Positions 35,300 to 44,365 of a stretch of 64,000 nt of DNA are shown piece after piece; the first letter of the stretch is position 1, and each line of letters opens with the position of its first letter. The stretch spans positions 29,450 to 93,449 of the forward strand of contig PGXW01000018.1 of the NCBI GenBank assembly GCA_002839355.1, in the 5' to 3' direction. The translations under genes were made by a program, and so were the position numbers. Under the pieces are notes generated by a model, which saw only the letters and a list, made by a program, of their open reading frames with translations, did not search any database and had not been told where the DNA came from. This DNA comes from Spirochaetae bacterium HGW-Spirochaetae-2 (GTDB lineage: Bacteria > Spirochaetota > Spirochaetia > Sphaerochaetales > Sphaerochaetaceae).

Positions 35300-36208
35300 G
35301 TGGCACATACCCATATACCCTCCAATTCATCACGCAAGGACTATTTCAAAGGCCTGGCCATTGCGACAACAGGTGTGGTGGTATTGAGTTTCGACGCCCT
35401 GCTGATCCGACTTTCCGGCGTCTCGGGGTTCCACGCCTCGTTCTGGCGCGCCTTGTTCACAGGAATCTCCCTCGCGTTGGTGTTTATTGTTTCCAACAGG
35501 TCGAAGGCTCTCGCCATCCTGCGTTCCGGTGGCAAGACCATGTGGATTTCGGGGATCATGTGGGGGTGCAGCGGATTGTGCTTCACATTGGGTGTCCAAA
35601 CCGCAGGTGCGGCGAATACGTTGGTCTTGATTAGTCTCGCTCCCCTTTTCGCCGCGGCATTCGGGTACATCGCGTATCGCCAGCGGCCCTCCGCGGTAAC
35701 ACAAATGGCTGCGCTGGGAGCAATTGGCGGCATATACTTCATGTACCGCAACGGGTTTGGGGACATCTCGCTCGTCGGGCTGTTGTTCGCCATCTCGACT
35801 CCGATCCTGCTGGGGACAAACCTGGCCTACCTGCGTCGGCACCGGGAGATGAGCCGCGTAGCCGTATGTATGATCGGGGGTTTTGTAGGGGCGCTCATCT
35901 CCATTGTCGTCACGACAGGCCACGTTGCGATAAGCACCCAGGCGCTGGTCCCCCTGGCAGTACTCGGTTTGTTCGCAATACCATTTTCCCAAACGATGAT
36001 CAGTACCGGGACGCGCTATATTCCCGCTGCCGAATCGGCCCTCATCAATTCCCTCGAGACGGTTTTGGGAATAGTGTATGTATGGTTGATTCTTGGGGAA
36101 GCACCCACGGGCGAATTTATCGTCGGTGCAACGATTGTCATGATCTCGATCACCGCCAATTCCCTCTACCAGGCCAGGGCACGGAAAGCCGGACAATCCT
36201 CCCATTGA
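35300..36208 (+). CDS. EamA/DMT-family transporter
   Basis: A 302-residue permease of the same superfamily as the one at 2834-3739 but clearly a different member. Ten helices form two repeats: KGLAIATTGVVVLSFDALLIRLSG through GAIGGIYFMYRNG (first) and SLVGLLFAISTPILLGTNLA through TIVMISITANSLYQA (second), with the usual PAAESALINSLETVLG. The start is put at GTG 35300, seven bases after GGGAG; the open frame continues upstream to a TTG but that part is not membrane-like. It may be a metabolite exporter controlled by the GntR regulator before it. Confidence 0.85.
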   Translation: MAHTHIPSNSSRKDYFKGLAIATTGVVVLSFDALLIRLSGVSGFHASFWRALFTGISLALVFIVSNRSKALAILRSGGKTMWISGIMWGCSGLCFTLGVQTAGAANTLVLISLAPLFAAAFGYIAYRQRPSAVTQMAALGAIGGIYFMYRNGFGDISLVGLLFAISTPILLGTNLAYLRRHREMSRVAVCMIGGFVGALISIVVTTGHVAISTQALVPLAVLGLFAIPFSQTMISTGTRYIPAAESALINSLETVLGIVYVWLILGEAPTGEFIVGATIVMISITANSLYQARARKAGQSSH

Positions 36209-36361
36209 CCACATCCTGCCCATTTTCCGATGTGTATCGGAGACAATCAGTTGGGGCCAGAATCCCGAAATGTCAATTTTGTATATTGCGAGCAAAAAAG
36301 TATATTTTATGACAGTATACTAATATTCCAGTTTTGCGCAACTATATTGTTATGACATTTA

Positions 36362-36376
36362 ACATTAACGTTATTG
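36362..36376. promoter_or_regulatory. Box similar to the mgl operator
   Basis: ACATTAACGTTATTG matches the mgl site ACATTAACGTTACTG at 14 of 15 positions. It lies in the AT-rich gap 36209-36473, about 110 bases before the small HTH gene. The rest of the gap shows no gene; it has several TATA-like runs but no clear promoter pair. Confidence 0.4.
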
Positions 36377-36473
36377 CTTATAGTGGAAAGGATTCCAAAC
36401 AAAGCATGTTAAATCTGTCCTACCAGTACTTTTTTTACAATATATATAACTCTTCGTGTACAATCACCGCATA

Positions 36474-36848
36474 ATGATGTATCATTACGATATGACGGAA
36501 ATTGATGAAGGATATTACTTTTGGAAACGCGTCGACATGGTGCGCCCCAAGCAAGTCACCCTCAAACACATTGTCGAGGAGGCCGGGTTGAACTATCACC
36601 TGGTAAAGGTCCAGCGCTCGTGCAATCGAATTCCGAAAGCATTGGATGCCGCCAAGCTTGCATCGGTCCTGGACGTCTCGTTGGAGTGGTTGCTGACCGG
36701 CAAATTGTGGAATGAAGTTCCCCAAACCATCCTGGATTCGAACAAGCGTCGCCAGGTGAGCAAAATATTCCATGTGCTCATGGCATCCGACTCGCAGAAG
36801 TGGCAATCTGTCGAATCCGCCCTGGGTATCAGACCGAATTCCGACTGA
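36474..36848 (+). CDS. Small helix-turn-helix DNA-binding protein
   Basis: A 124-residue protein with a Cro/CI-like HTH in the middle: VTLKHIVEEAGLNYHLVKVQ is followed by RIPKALDAAKLASVLDVSLEWLLTGK (about 40-85), which is the characteristic helix 4-5 and DVSLEWLLTG ending of XRE-type domains. The C-terminal 45 residues are helical and charged (ILDSNKRRQVSKIFHVLMAS). It may be a local repressor. The start is uncertain; ATG 36474 is used, but ATG 36492 and ATG 36456 are possible and none has a good ribosome site. Confidence 0.7.
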   Translation: MMYHYDMTEIDEGYYFWKRVDMVRPKQVTLKHIVEEAGLNYHLVKVQRSCNRIPKALDAAKLASVLDVSLEWLLTGKLWNEVPQTILDSNKRRQVSKIFHVLMASDSQKWQSVESALGIRPNSD

Positions 36849-36931
36849 CACCGGCAAGGACTCCAAATCCTTGCCGAAACCAGATCCGGGCGATGTCCGG
36901 GCGGAGTGTCCTCCGCCCTTCACCAGGATTC

Positions 36932-37480
36932 CTATTGCAACACGACATCGAGTGAAGTGCGCCCCTTATGTTTTGCGGTAAAATTGTCGGCATTTTCTGC
37001 ACCATAGGCCAACAGGACCTTGTACGAGGTTCCCTGTGTGAACACCTCGTCGAACTGGTCTCCCGAATCCAGCGGCAAGGCGAACACAATCGTGGTCACA
37101 CCCTGGGCCTCGGTACCGGAGATCGCCCTGACATCCTGAGTGCCACCCAACGTATCGTCCGACACATGTGTGGTATTTCCGTTTCCATAATCGTCCCTGA
37201 CCACCAACTGTCCATTCTCCACATAGCCGAGGATATAATGCGCATCCTTCATCATCCGACTCGGGTTGAACCCTATGGCCACCCATCCGGTGGTTGGGGC
37301 CATTACGGTGAACTCGATCTCATCCGGAAGGAATCTCCATGAAAACCCCCAATTTTCGCCGGCCATGACCGAATTACCGCTGGCTACAGGTGCTTCGGAC
37401 TCCTTGTCCCCGCCCGCAAACAATGCAATGGGAGCCAGTACCAATAGCAACACCAGTACATAAATCCGTGTATTTCTCAT
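36932..37480 (-). CDS. Secreted DOMON-domain protein (probable heme-binding)
   Basis: A 182-residue exported protein. The signal peptide is MRNTRIYVLVLLLVLAPIAL followed by FAGGDKESE. The rest is one DOMON beta-sandwich: EIEFTVMAPTTGWVAIGF, MMKDAHYILGYVENGQLVV (a methionine ligand candidate), GGTQDVRAISGTEAQGVTTI, DSGDQFDEV and a final AKHKGRTSLDVVL with a histidine where the second heme ligand usually sits. DOMON domains bind heme b or sugars and often pair with membrane b-type cytochromes. The ATG at 37480 follows GAGGAG. It is divergent from a tiny histidine-bearing membrane protein. Confidence 0.85.
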   Translation of the reverse strand: MRNTRIYVLVLLLVLAPIALFAGGDKESEAPVASGNSVMAGENWGFSWRFLPDEIEFTVMAPTTGWVAIGFNPSRMMKDAHYILGYVENGQLVVRDDYGNGNTTHVSDDTLGGTQDVRAISGTEAQGVTTIVFALPLDSGDQFDEVFTQGTSYKVLLAYGAENADNFTAKHKGRTSLDVVLQ

Positions 37481-37644
37481 CGTCTCCTCCTCTGGCGGAC
37501 CGAACGCTTGGTTCGGTTGTTGCCGATTTGTGATTCCACCAATATACTAATAAATACATAATGGGGAAACCGCTTTCAAAACAATTTGTGTTTTGGGCCA
37601 AGGTTCCCTATACTGCACATAATACAAACAAGGGAGGCTTTCCC

Positions 37645-37869
37645 ATGGGATTCTTGCAAGAACTCGCATACACCACGCTCCTCGGATTTCCGGTAATCGG
37701 GTATCTTGGTATCGCCAGTTACCTGCTCATGGTCGCAACGGCATTGGTAATGATCCTTACCCGAAGGAAAATCGTAAAGATAAAGCCGAAGGTCCACTTC
37801 CGTCTCGCCTACTCCACCTTGTTTGTCGCCACATTGCATGGCTTGCTGGCGATCTCGGTCTATATATGA
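37645..37869 (+). CDS. 74-residue two-helix membrane protein with paired histidines
   Basis: Helix 1 spans about residues 14-37 (GFPVIGYLGIASYLLMVATA) and helix 2 about 52-73 (RLAYSTLFVATLHGLLAISV), joined by a basic loop RRKIVKIKPK. His-51 and His-65 are 14 residues apart on one helix, the spacing used for heme ligation in b-type cytochromes. The ATG at 37645 follows AGGGAGG. No longer cytochrome gene is next to it. It overlaps the convergent downstream gene by 10 bases. A heme role is inference from spacing and from the DOMON neighbour. Confidence 0.65.
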   Translation: MGFLQELAYTTLLGFPVIGYLGIASYLLMVATALVMILTRRKIVKIKPKVHFRLAYSTLFVATLHGLLAISVYI

Positions 37870-38447
37870 GGCGCGGTCGACCGGAACGAGATTTCCGCCT
37901 GTAGGAACCGTTTCAACTCCCTTCGGCGCTTCATAGGCTCCAGGCTCTCGAAGAATACCATATGCAGCGATTCCCACATGAATACCCAGCCCCCGATAAG
38001 CAGGCCTTCCACCAGCACCTGTTCGATCAGGTAATGGCTGCCGGTTTTGCCCACCAAGTAGAAGGTGATGAACCCCATGGAGATGAAAAACAGGATGAGG
38101 GCGAATTTGAGCAGGCGCTTCAACCTTCGGTGGATCATGCTCAACTGGCCCTTGTAGTAGTTGCGGTAGCTTGCGACAATCAACTTACCCTTCTCGATAT
38201 CCTCGGGCCTGTTCTTGATGCAAAAGTCGATCTCCAGCTCCCGCCGCAACGGAATCTCCTCCGAGCAGAGGTCGAGGAACTCGGCAAGCTCGGGGTGCAG
38301 GTCCCGCTTGCGGAACACCGCATTGTCCCATTCGTGGAAATAGTCCATGTACCTGTCCAGGGCGATTTCAATGATCATACGATGCGTCTCGGGATTTTCC
38401 CTATAGAGGCGCAAATGATCCTCGTCCTTCAGTTTCCACAAACGCAT
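37860..38447 (-). CDS. Unidentified protein with two C-terminal membrane helices
   Basis: A 195-residue protein. The N-terminal 115 residues are charged and helical (EDHLRLYRENPETHRMIIEIAL, LRRELEIDFCIKNRPEDIEKG); two membrane helices follow (KFALILFFISMGFITFYLVG and LIEQVLVEGLLIGGWVFMWE), and a basic amphipathic tail ends it. I do not recognise the family. The ATG at 38447 follows GGAGGG; longer readings upstream are rejected. The 433-base gap up to the pyruvate dehydrogenase gene lies on its 5' side. Confidence 0.75.
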   Translation of the reverse strand: MRLWKLKDEDHLRLYRENPETHRMIIEIALDRYMDYFHEWDNAVFRKRDLHPELAEFLDLCSEEIPLRRELEIDFCIKNRPEDIEKGKLIVASYRNYYKGQLSMIHRRLKRLLKFALILFFISMGFITFYLVGKTGSHYLIEQVLVEGLLIGGWVFMWESLHMVFFESLEPMKRRRELKRFLQAEISFRSTAPHI

Positions 38448-38880
38448 GCAGACCCTCCAGTCCAAGTGGTAGCCATGAATGGACACTTGGCGGCTGCCAG
38501 TATCATCTGCCCTCCGGGTGCGACCTGACGGCCGCCGGCGGTTGGAGGCGCAATGACTTTGCGACCGGCCAAGGGTCCAAGTAGTCAGTAGACCACCAGA
38601 AACAGTATAGAGGAAATCGGGGCATAATGGTACCGGGAATTGCGGCATCCCGTACATACATCGCTACGTGTCGAATCGGAAGGTACCCGCAGCGGCTTGA
38701 CTATTCCTGCAATCCTTACGAATTTGAAACTATTACACATAGAAAGCTGGTGGGGAGCAATCCCCCGGATAATTGTCATTGAGTTCTCAATATACAGGGA
38801 CTATAGTTGTAGATGGTTGACAGTGAACAAGTTGGGAATTCGCCGACTCGCAACGAAGACCATGAGGATGGAGGTACCAC
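38448..38880. other. Intergenic region upstream of pyruvate dehydrogenase
   Basis: No convincing gene on either strand. It contains a CCAAGTG/CACTTGG stem at 38462-38490 and GC-rich complementary runs near 38490-38540, then the E1 promoter. A structured element cannot be excluded, but I recognise no known riboswitch. Confidence 0.4.
38779..38807 (+). promoter_or_regulatory. Predicted promoter of the pyruvate dehydrogenase operon
   Basis: TTGAGT (38779-38784), a 17-base spacer and TATAGT (38802-38807) lie 73 bases before the E1 start. It is the best sigma-70-like pair in the gap. Confidence 0.5.
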
Positions 38881-41550
38881 ATGAGCAGACAGATCATCCA
38901 TGATCCGGATCCTGCGGAAACGAAAGACTGGTTGGAATCGATTGAAGGGGTTATTCGACACGAAGGGGCGGAAAAAGCCGACTACCTGTTGCATGAATTG
39001 ACCCATGCCGCACGCACCCTGGGGGTGAGCACCTCTCCTGGCGTGATCAGCCCATACATCAATACCGTCATGCAGGACCCGACAGCGGTGATCCCCAAGG
39101 ACGATTCGCTGACAGCGAGGAATGTCTCGGCTTTTGTCCGCTGGAATGCCATGGCCATGGTCGCCAGGGCAAACAACGCGGGACAGGGACTCGGAGGCCA
39201 TATCGCCAGCTTCTCATCGTCCTCGGCAATCTATGAAGTCGGGTTCAACTGGTTTTTCAAGGGACCGGACTCACAGTACGGTCCGGACCTGATCTTCTTC
39301 CAAGGCCACTCCTCCCCTGGCATGTACGCCCGGGCATTCGTAGAGGGACGGCTCACCGAAGAACAGCTCGACCACTTCCGCAGGGAAGTCGGCGGAAAGG
39401 GTCTTCCATCGTACCCCCACCCGTGGCTTATGCCCGATTTCTGGCAATTTCCCACCGTATCCATGGGGCTCGGGCCCTTGATGGCCATCTACCAGGCCCG
39501 GTTCATGAAGTATCTGGAAGCCCAAGGCCTCAAGGAAGTCGGAGACAGGAAGGTCTGGATCTTCATGGGTGATGGAGAATCGGACGAACCCGAATCGTTG
39601 GGAGCGCTCTCCCTCGCATCACGTGAAAAACTGGACAACCTGATTTGTGTGGTCAACTGCAACCTCCAACGGTTGGACGGACCGGTACGTGGCAACGGCA
39701 AGATCATCCAGGAACTGGAGGGCCGGTTCCGTGGAGCCGGTTGGAACGTCATAAAAATCATCTGGGGCACGGAATGGGATTCGATCCTGGAACGCGATAC
39801 CAAGGGTATGCTGCTGAAGAAACTCGCAGCCATGGTGGACGGCGAGTTCCAGACCATCCAATCGCGCGGTCCGGCGTACCTCAGGGAAAAGATTTTCGGC
39901 GACGACCCCTATCTTGCCGAACTGGTGGCGGACAAGAGCGATGCGGAGCTGTGGCAGCTGACACGCGGCGGACACGATCCGCGCAAGATCTACGAGGCGT
40001 TCCATGCGGCCTCGAACCACACCGGTGAACCGACGGTCATCCTGTTCAAGACTGTCAAGGGCTACGGTATGGGCAAGACCGCCGAAGCCTCCATGGGAAC
40101 ACACAACCAGAAGACCATGGACAAGGACTCGCTGATTGCGTTCCGCGACCATTACCATGTGCCCGTCGCCGACGACCAGCTCGAGGCCCTGCCGTTCATC
40201 AAACCCGAACCCAATAGCCCCGAGGCCGAATTCATCGCACGCCGACGCAAGGTCATGGGTGGTCCGGTCCCCTTTCGCAACGCAAAGGCGGAGAAGCTGC
40301 AGACTCCCGGATTGGAAGAATTTTCCGGCATGACAGCATCTTCGGGAGACCGCGAGATCTCGACGACCATGGCATTCGTGCGCATGCTCACCAAACTGGT
40401 GAAGGACAAGCAGATCGGCAAACGCATCGTGCCGATCGTTCCCGATGAGGCGCGGACCTTTGGGATGGAGGGACTGTTCAGGCAACTGGGCATCTACGCT
40501 CCGACCGGCCAGCTGTACGAACCGCAGGACTCAGAATCGCTCATGTGGTATCGCGAGGATGCCAAGGGTCAGATCCTTGAGGAAGGCATCACCGAAGCGG
40601 GGGCCATCTCCTCCTGGATCGCTGCGGGTACCTCCTATGCGAACCATGGCGTATCGATGATACCCTTCTATATCTTCTACTCGATGTTCGGGTTCCAGCG
40701 CGTCGACGACTTCATTTGGGCGGCGGGAGACAGCAGTGCCAAGGGGTTCCTCATGGGGGGAACAGCGGGACGCACGACACTCAACGGCGAGGGTTTGCAG
40801 CATGAGGACGGACACGGTCTGCTGATTGCGGCGACGCATCCCACCTGCGAGGCCTATGACCCGACCTTCTCCTACGAGTTGGCGGTGATCTTGCAGGACG
40901 GATTGAAACGCATGTACGAGGATGACGAGAACATCTTCTACTACATCACGCTGATGAACGAGAACTACACCCACCCCGAGATGCCAAAGGGTGTAGAGGA
41001 AGGCATCATCAAGGGTGCCTACCTCTTCAAGAAGGCGGGGGGTAAGAAAGCCCCGACGGTCCAGCTCATGGGAAGCGGAACCATCCTCAGGGAGGTGATC
41101 GCGGCCGCCGAGTTGCTGAAGGACGAATTCGGAGTCGAAGCCGATATCTGGAGCATCCCGGGCATCAACCAGTTGCATCGCGATGGTGTCGAGGCCGAAC
41201 GCTACAACTTGACCCATCCGGAGAAGAAGCAGAAGGTACCCTATCTCACCCAGGCCATGCAGGGACATGACGGGCCGGTGGTGATAAGCACCGACTATAT
41301 CCGCGCCTATCCGGAGCAGATCAGACGCCTCATCCCCCAAAAGGATGTGACGATACTCGGTACCGATGGATTCGGACGCAGCGATATGCGCGAAGCGTTG
41401 AGACGGTTCTTCGAAGTCGACAGGCACTATATCGCCGTTGCGGCGCTCAAGGGTTTGGCCGACCGGGGAGAAATACCGGCGAAGAAAGTCGCTGAGGCAA
41501 TCAAGAAGTTCGATATCGATATCGACAAACCCAACCCCCTGATCAGCTGA
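38881..41550 (+). CDS. aceE: Pyruvate dehydrogenase E1, homodimeric type
   Basis: An 889-residue single-chain E1 of the E. coli AceE class, which decarboxylates pyruvate with thiamine diphosphate and passes the acetyl group to E2. The thiamine motif begins GDGESDEPESLGALSLASRE (about residue 228) and ends VVNCNLQRLDGPVRGNG. Further family marks are HNQKTMDKDSL, FGMEGLFRQLGIY, YEPQDSESLMWYRE, and a C-terminal LGTDGFGRSDMREALRRFFE. The ATG at 38881 follows GGAGG. It starts a tight E1-E2-E3 operon (14 and 10 base gaps). Confidence 0.97.
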   Translation: MSRQIIHDPDPAETKDWLESIEGVIRHEGAEKADYLLHELTHAARTLGVSTSPGVISPYINTVMQDPTAVIPKDDSLTARNVSAFVRWNAMAMVARANNAGQGLGGHIASFSSSSAIYEVGFNWFFKGPDSQYGPDLIFFQGHSSPGMYARAFVEGRLTEEQLDHFRREVGGKGLPSYPHPWLMPDFWQFPTVSMGLGPLMAIYQARFMKYLEAQGLKEVGDRKVWIFMGDGESDEPESLGALSLASREKLDNLICVVNCNLQRLDGPVRGNGKIIQELEGRFRGAGWNVIKIIWGTEWDSILERDTKGMLLKKLAAMVDGEFQTIQSRGPAYLREKIFGDDPYLAELVADKSDAELWQLTRGGHDPRKIYEAFHAASNHTGEPTVILFKTVKGYGMGKTAEASMGTHNQKTMDKDSLIAFRDHYHVPVADDQLEALPFIKPEPNSPEAEFIARRRKVMGGPVPFRNAKAEKLQTPGLEEFSGMTASSGDREISTTMAFVRMLTKLVKDKQIGKRIVPIVPDEARTFGMEGLFRQLGIYAPTGQLYEPQDSESLMWYREDAKGQILEEGITEAGAISSWIAAGTSYANHGVSMIPFYIFYSMFGFQRVDDFIWAAGDSSAKGFLMGGTAGRTTLNGEGLQHEDGHGLLIAATHPTCEAYDPTFSYELAVILQDGLKRMYEDDENIFYYITLMNENYTHPEMPKGVEEGIIKGAYLFKKAGGKKAPTVQLMGSGTILREVIAAAELLKDEFGVEADIWSIPGINQLHRDGVEAERYNLTHPEKKQKVPYLTQAMQGHDGPVVISTDYIRAYPEQIRRLIPQKDVTILGTDGFGRSDMREALRRFFEVDRHYIAVAALKGLADRGEIPAKKVAEAIKKFDIDIDKPNPLIS

Positions 41551-41563
41551 GGAGGCACCCATC

Positions 41564-42922
41564 ATGGCAATCAAACAGATAACCGTTCCCGATATCGGAG
41601 ATTTCGCCGATGTGGCGATCATCGAGGTCTACATCTCCCAAGGCGATACGATCGGCGTGGACGACCCGTTGGTCTCCCTCGAGAGTGCGAAGGCTGTCAC
41701 GGATATCCCCTCCCCCTATGGCGGTACCATCAAGACCGTCCATGTCAAGGAAGGCGATCTCGTATCGAAAGGCACGCTCCTTGCCGATATCGAGGTAGCC
41801 GGGGAAGAGGCGGCCCAAGAGGACAAGGTTCCTGCTGGGAAAGCACCCGACAAGGTACCCGCCGAACAGGCACCTGAAAAGACTCCACAAGCCAAAAAGG
41901 AAGAAGCCCGGCCGGAAGAACAGGAAGAAAAACCGAAAGAAGCCAAGGAAACCAAACCCGAGGCAGAGCCGGCTGCTAGCAAGGATTTGGTGAATGCCCA
42001 GAAACCAGGGGCTGTATACCACGCGACTCCTTCGGTGCGCCAATATGCTCGGGAGCTTGGGGTATCGTTGGAAACCGTGGAGGGAAGTGGTCCCAAGGGC
42101 CGCATCCTGCGCGAGGATATCCAGAAGCTGGTCAAACAGGCGCTCAGTGGAGCTGGTGGGGGTGTCGCAATGGCTCCCGGTGCCCAGTTCGAACTGGAGG
42201 ACTTTTCCATCTATGGCGAGATCGAGCGCAAACCGCTCTCACGCATCCAGAAAATATCGGGTCCACACCTGCAACGGAGCTGGCAGACCATACCGCATGT
42301 GACGCAGTTCGACGAAGCCGATGTGACCGAACTCGAAGCCTTCAGGCAAAAGCTCAAGGAAGAGATGTCGCATCTCAAGGACGAACAGCAGGTGAAGATC
42401 AGCATCCTGCCATTCATCGTCAAGGCAGTCGTCGCCGCATTGCAGAAATTCCCCGAGTTCAATTCGTCTTACGACGGCAAGGCGGGAGAGCTGATCCTGA
42501 AGCACTACTACCACATAGGTATCGCCGTTGATACACCCGAAGGGCTCATGGTGCCGGTACTGCGCAATGCCGATACCAAGAGCATCCGGGAGATCGCGGT
42601 AGAGCTCGAGGACCTGGGCAAACGGGCACGGGAACGCAAGCTCAAGGCCGAGGATATCTCGGGAGGCTCGTTCAGCATCTCGAGTCTGGGAGGTATCGGG
42701 GGAACCGCATTCACCCCGATCATCAATCCACCCGAGACAGCGATCCTGGGGGTGTCCCGCATGACGAAACGGCCATGGTGGAATGGCGAGACATTCGAAC
42801 CGCGCGATATCCTGCCGCTCTCGTTATCGTACGACCACAGGGCTATCGACGGAGCATCGGGAGCACGGTTCACCACGTATCTCGTCTCGTTGCTCAACGA
42901 CATACGGCGAATACTGGTGTAG
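41564..42922 (+). CDS. aceF: Dihydrolipoamide acetyltransferase, pyruvate dehydrogenase E2
   Basis: A 452-residue E2 with one lipoyl domain at the N-terminus (lipoyl lysine in LESAKAVTDIPSP, about residue 44), a long linker rich in proline, glutamate, lysine and alanine (about 85-145), a peripheral-subunit-binding domain (ATPSVRQYARELGVSLETV, then GPKGRILREDIQK) and the catalytic domain with LSYDHRAIDGA, carrying the active-site histidine and aspartate. It moves the acetyl group to CoA and forms the complex core. E. coli AceF has three lipoyl domains; one is common elsewhere. Confidence 0.96.
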   Translation: MAIKQITVPDIGDFADVAIIEVYISQGDTIGVDDPLVSLESAKAVTDIPSPYGGTIKTVHVKEGDLVSKGTLLADIEVAGEEAAQEDKVPAGKAPDKVPAEQAPEKTPQAKKEEARPEEQEEKPKEAKETKPEAEPAASKDLVNAQKPGAVYHATPSVRQYARELGVSLETVEGSGPKGRILREDIQKLVKQALSGAGGGVAMAPGAQFELEDFSIYGEIERKPLSRIQKISGPHLQRSWQTIPHVTQFDEADVTELEAFRQKLKEEMSHLKDEQQVKISILPFIVKAVVAALQKFPEFNSSYDGKAGELILKHYYHIGIAVDTPEGLMVPVLRNADTKSIREIAVELEDLGKRARERKLKAEDISGGSFSISSLGGIGGTAFTPIINPPETAILGVSRMTKRPWWNGETFEPRDILPLSLSYDHRAIDGASGARFTTYLVSLLNDIRRILV

Positions 42923-42931
42923 GAGGACAGG

Positions 42932-44338
42932 ATGAAAGAGATGAAAAGCGACCTGGTCGTCCTCGGTGGAGGGCCTGGTGGATATACGGCGGCGTTCAGG
43001 GCAGCGGACCTGGGACGAAAGGTGACGCTGGTCGAAAAGGATCCTGTCCTCGGAGGGGTATGCCTCAATGTGGGCTGCATCCCCTCGAAATCACTATTGC
43101 ACCTGGCGGAGGTTATCGCCGATGCCGCCGAACTCGAAGCGGTGGGCGTATCGTTTTCGAAGCCCTCGATAAATCTGGATACGATCCGCACCCACAAGGA
43201 GTCGATCGTCAACACCCTCACCACCGGCTTGGACGGATTGTGCAAGGCCAGGAAGGTCGAGCGGATCGCCGGAACAGGCACGTTCCTTTCCGACACGGAG
43301 CTCGAGGTGGAGACCAAGGAGGGCAAGCTGAAGCTCACCTTCGCCGACCTCGTCATATCGGTGGGTTCGCGCCCGGTCCAGATTCCTGGGATTCCCTACG
43401 AGGATGAACGGGTCTGGGATTCGACCAGTGCTTTGGCACTGGGCTCGATCCCGAAGCGCATGCTGATCATCGGTGGTGGCATCATCGGCTTGGAAATGGC
43501 AGCCATCTACCATGGCCTCGGTTCGAAGATCACCATAGTAGAGGCGACCGACGCGCTCATTCCTCCAGCCGACAAGGATCTGAAGCAACCGTTGCTCAAG
43601 AAGATCAAGAAGCAATACGAGGCGCTATATACCTCGACCAAGGTAACCAAGGTGGAAGCCGGCAAGAAGGCCCTGCTCGTGCATCTGGAGGGCAAGGATG
43701 TTCCGGCGACCGTCGAGGCCGATGTTGTGCTCGTCGCTGTCGGCAGACGTACGAATGCGGATCGCATCGGGATAGACAAGACAGCAGTAAAGACCAATGA
43801 ACGGGCATGGATTGTCACTGACCAGAAGCAACGGACGAATGTTGCGCATATCTTTGCTATCGGCGATGTCACCGGCGATCCCATGCTCGCCCACCGTGCA
43901 TCGCACCAGGGCAAGGTCGCCGCCGAGGTGGCATGCGGACAACCCTCCGCCTTCACCCCGATGGGCATTCCATCGGTCGCCTACACGCAACCGGAGATCG
44001 CCTGGATCGGATTGACCGAACAGGAGGCCAAGGCTCGGGACATACCCTACAAGAAGTCCTCGTTCCCCTGGCAGGCGAGCGGGAGGGCGCTGAGCTCGAT
44101 GGCCACCGAGGGTGTGAGCAAAGCGTTGTTCGACCCGAAGACCGGCCGGTTGCTCGGTGCCGGCATAACGGGCAAGAATGCAGGCGAGTTGATCGGAGAG
44201 GCGGTCCTGGCCTTGGAGATGGGAGCGGTGGCGGAGGATATCGCCTTGACGATCCACCCCCACCCCACGCTGAGCGAAACCTTCGCCTTGGCGGCAGAGC
44301 TTGCGGAGGGAACGGCTACCGATACCATGAACAAGTGA
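42932..44338 (+). CDS. lpdA: Dihydrolipoamide dehydrogenase, pyruvate dehydrogenase E3
   Basis: A 468-residue FAD disulfide reductase that reoxidises the lipoyl groups with NAD. The FAD motif VVLGGGPGGYTAAFRAADLG starts near residue 9, the redox disulfide is in GGVCLNVGCIPSK, the NAD motif is IIGGGIIGLEMA, the second FAD contact is IFAIGDVTGDPMLAH, and the C-terminal catalytic pair is in IHPHPTLSE. It is the third gene of the operon, ten bases after E2. Confidence 0.97.
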   Translation: MKEMKSDLVVLGGGPGGYTAAFRAADLGRKVTLVEKDPVLGGVCLNVGCIPSKSLLHLAEVIADAAELEAVGVSFSKPSINLDTIRTHKESIVNTLTTGLDGLCKARKVERIAGTGTFLSDTELEVETKEGKLKLTFADLVISVGSRPVQIPGIPYEDERVWDSTSALALGSIPKRMLIIGGGIIGLEMAAIYHGLGSKITIVEATDALIPPADKDLKQPLLKKIKKQYEALYTSTKVTKVEAGKKALLVHLEGKDVPATVEADVVLVAVGRRTNADRIGIDKTAVKTNERAWIVTDQKQRTNVAHIFAIGDVTGDPMLAHRASHQGKVAAEVACGQPSAFTPMGIPSVAYTQPEIAWIGLTEQEAKARDIPYKKSSFPWQASGRALSSMATEGVSKALFDPKTGRLLGAGITGKNAGELIGEAVLALEMGAVAEDIALTIHPHPTLSETFALAAELAEGTATDTMNK

Positions 44339-44365
44339 TGTCCGCGGTGCCGTGAGAAAAGGGTA

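Noticed and set aside
41810..42000. Low-complexity repeat-like sequence
   Set aside because: It is the ordinary proline/glutamate/lysine-rich linker of the E2 protein.
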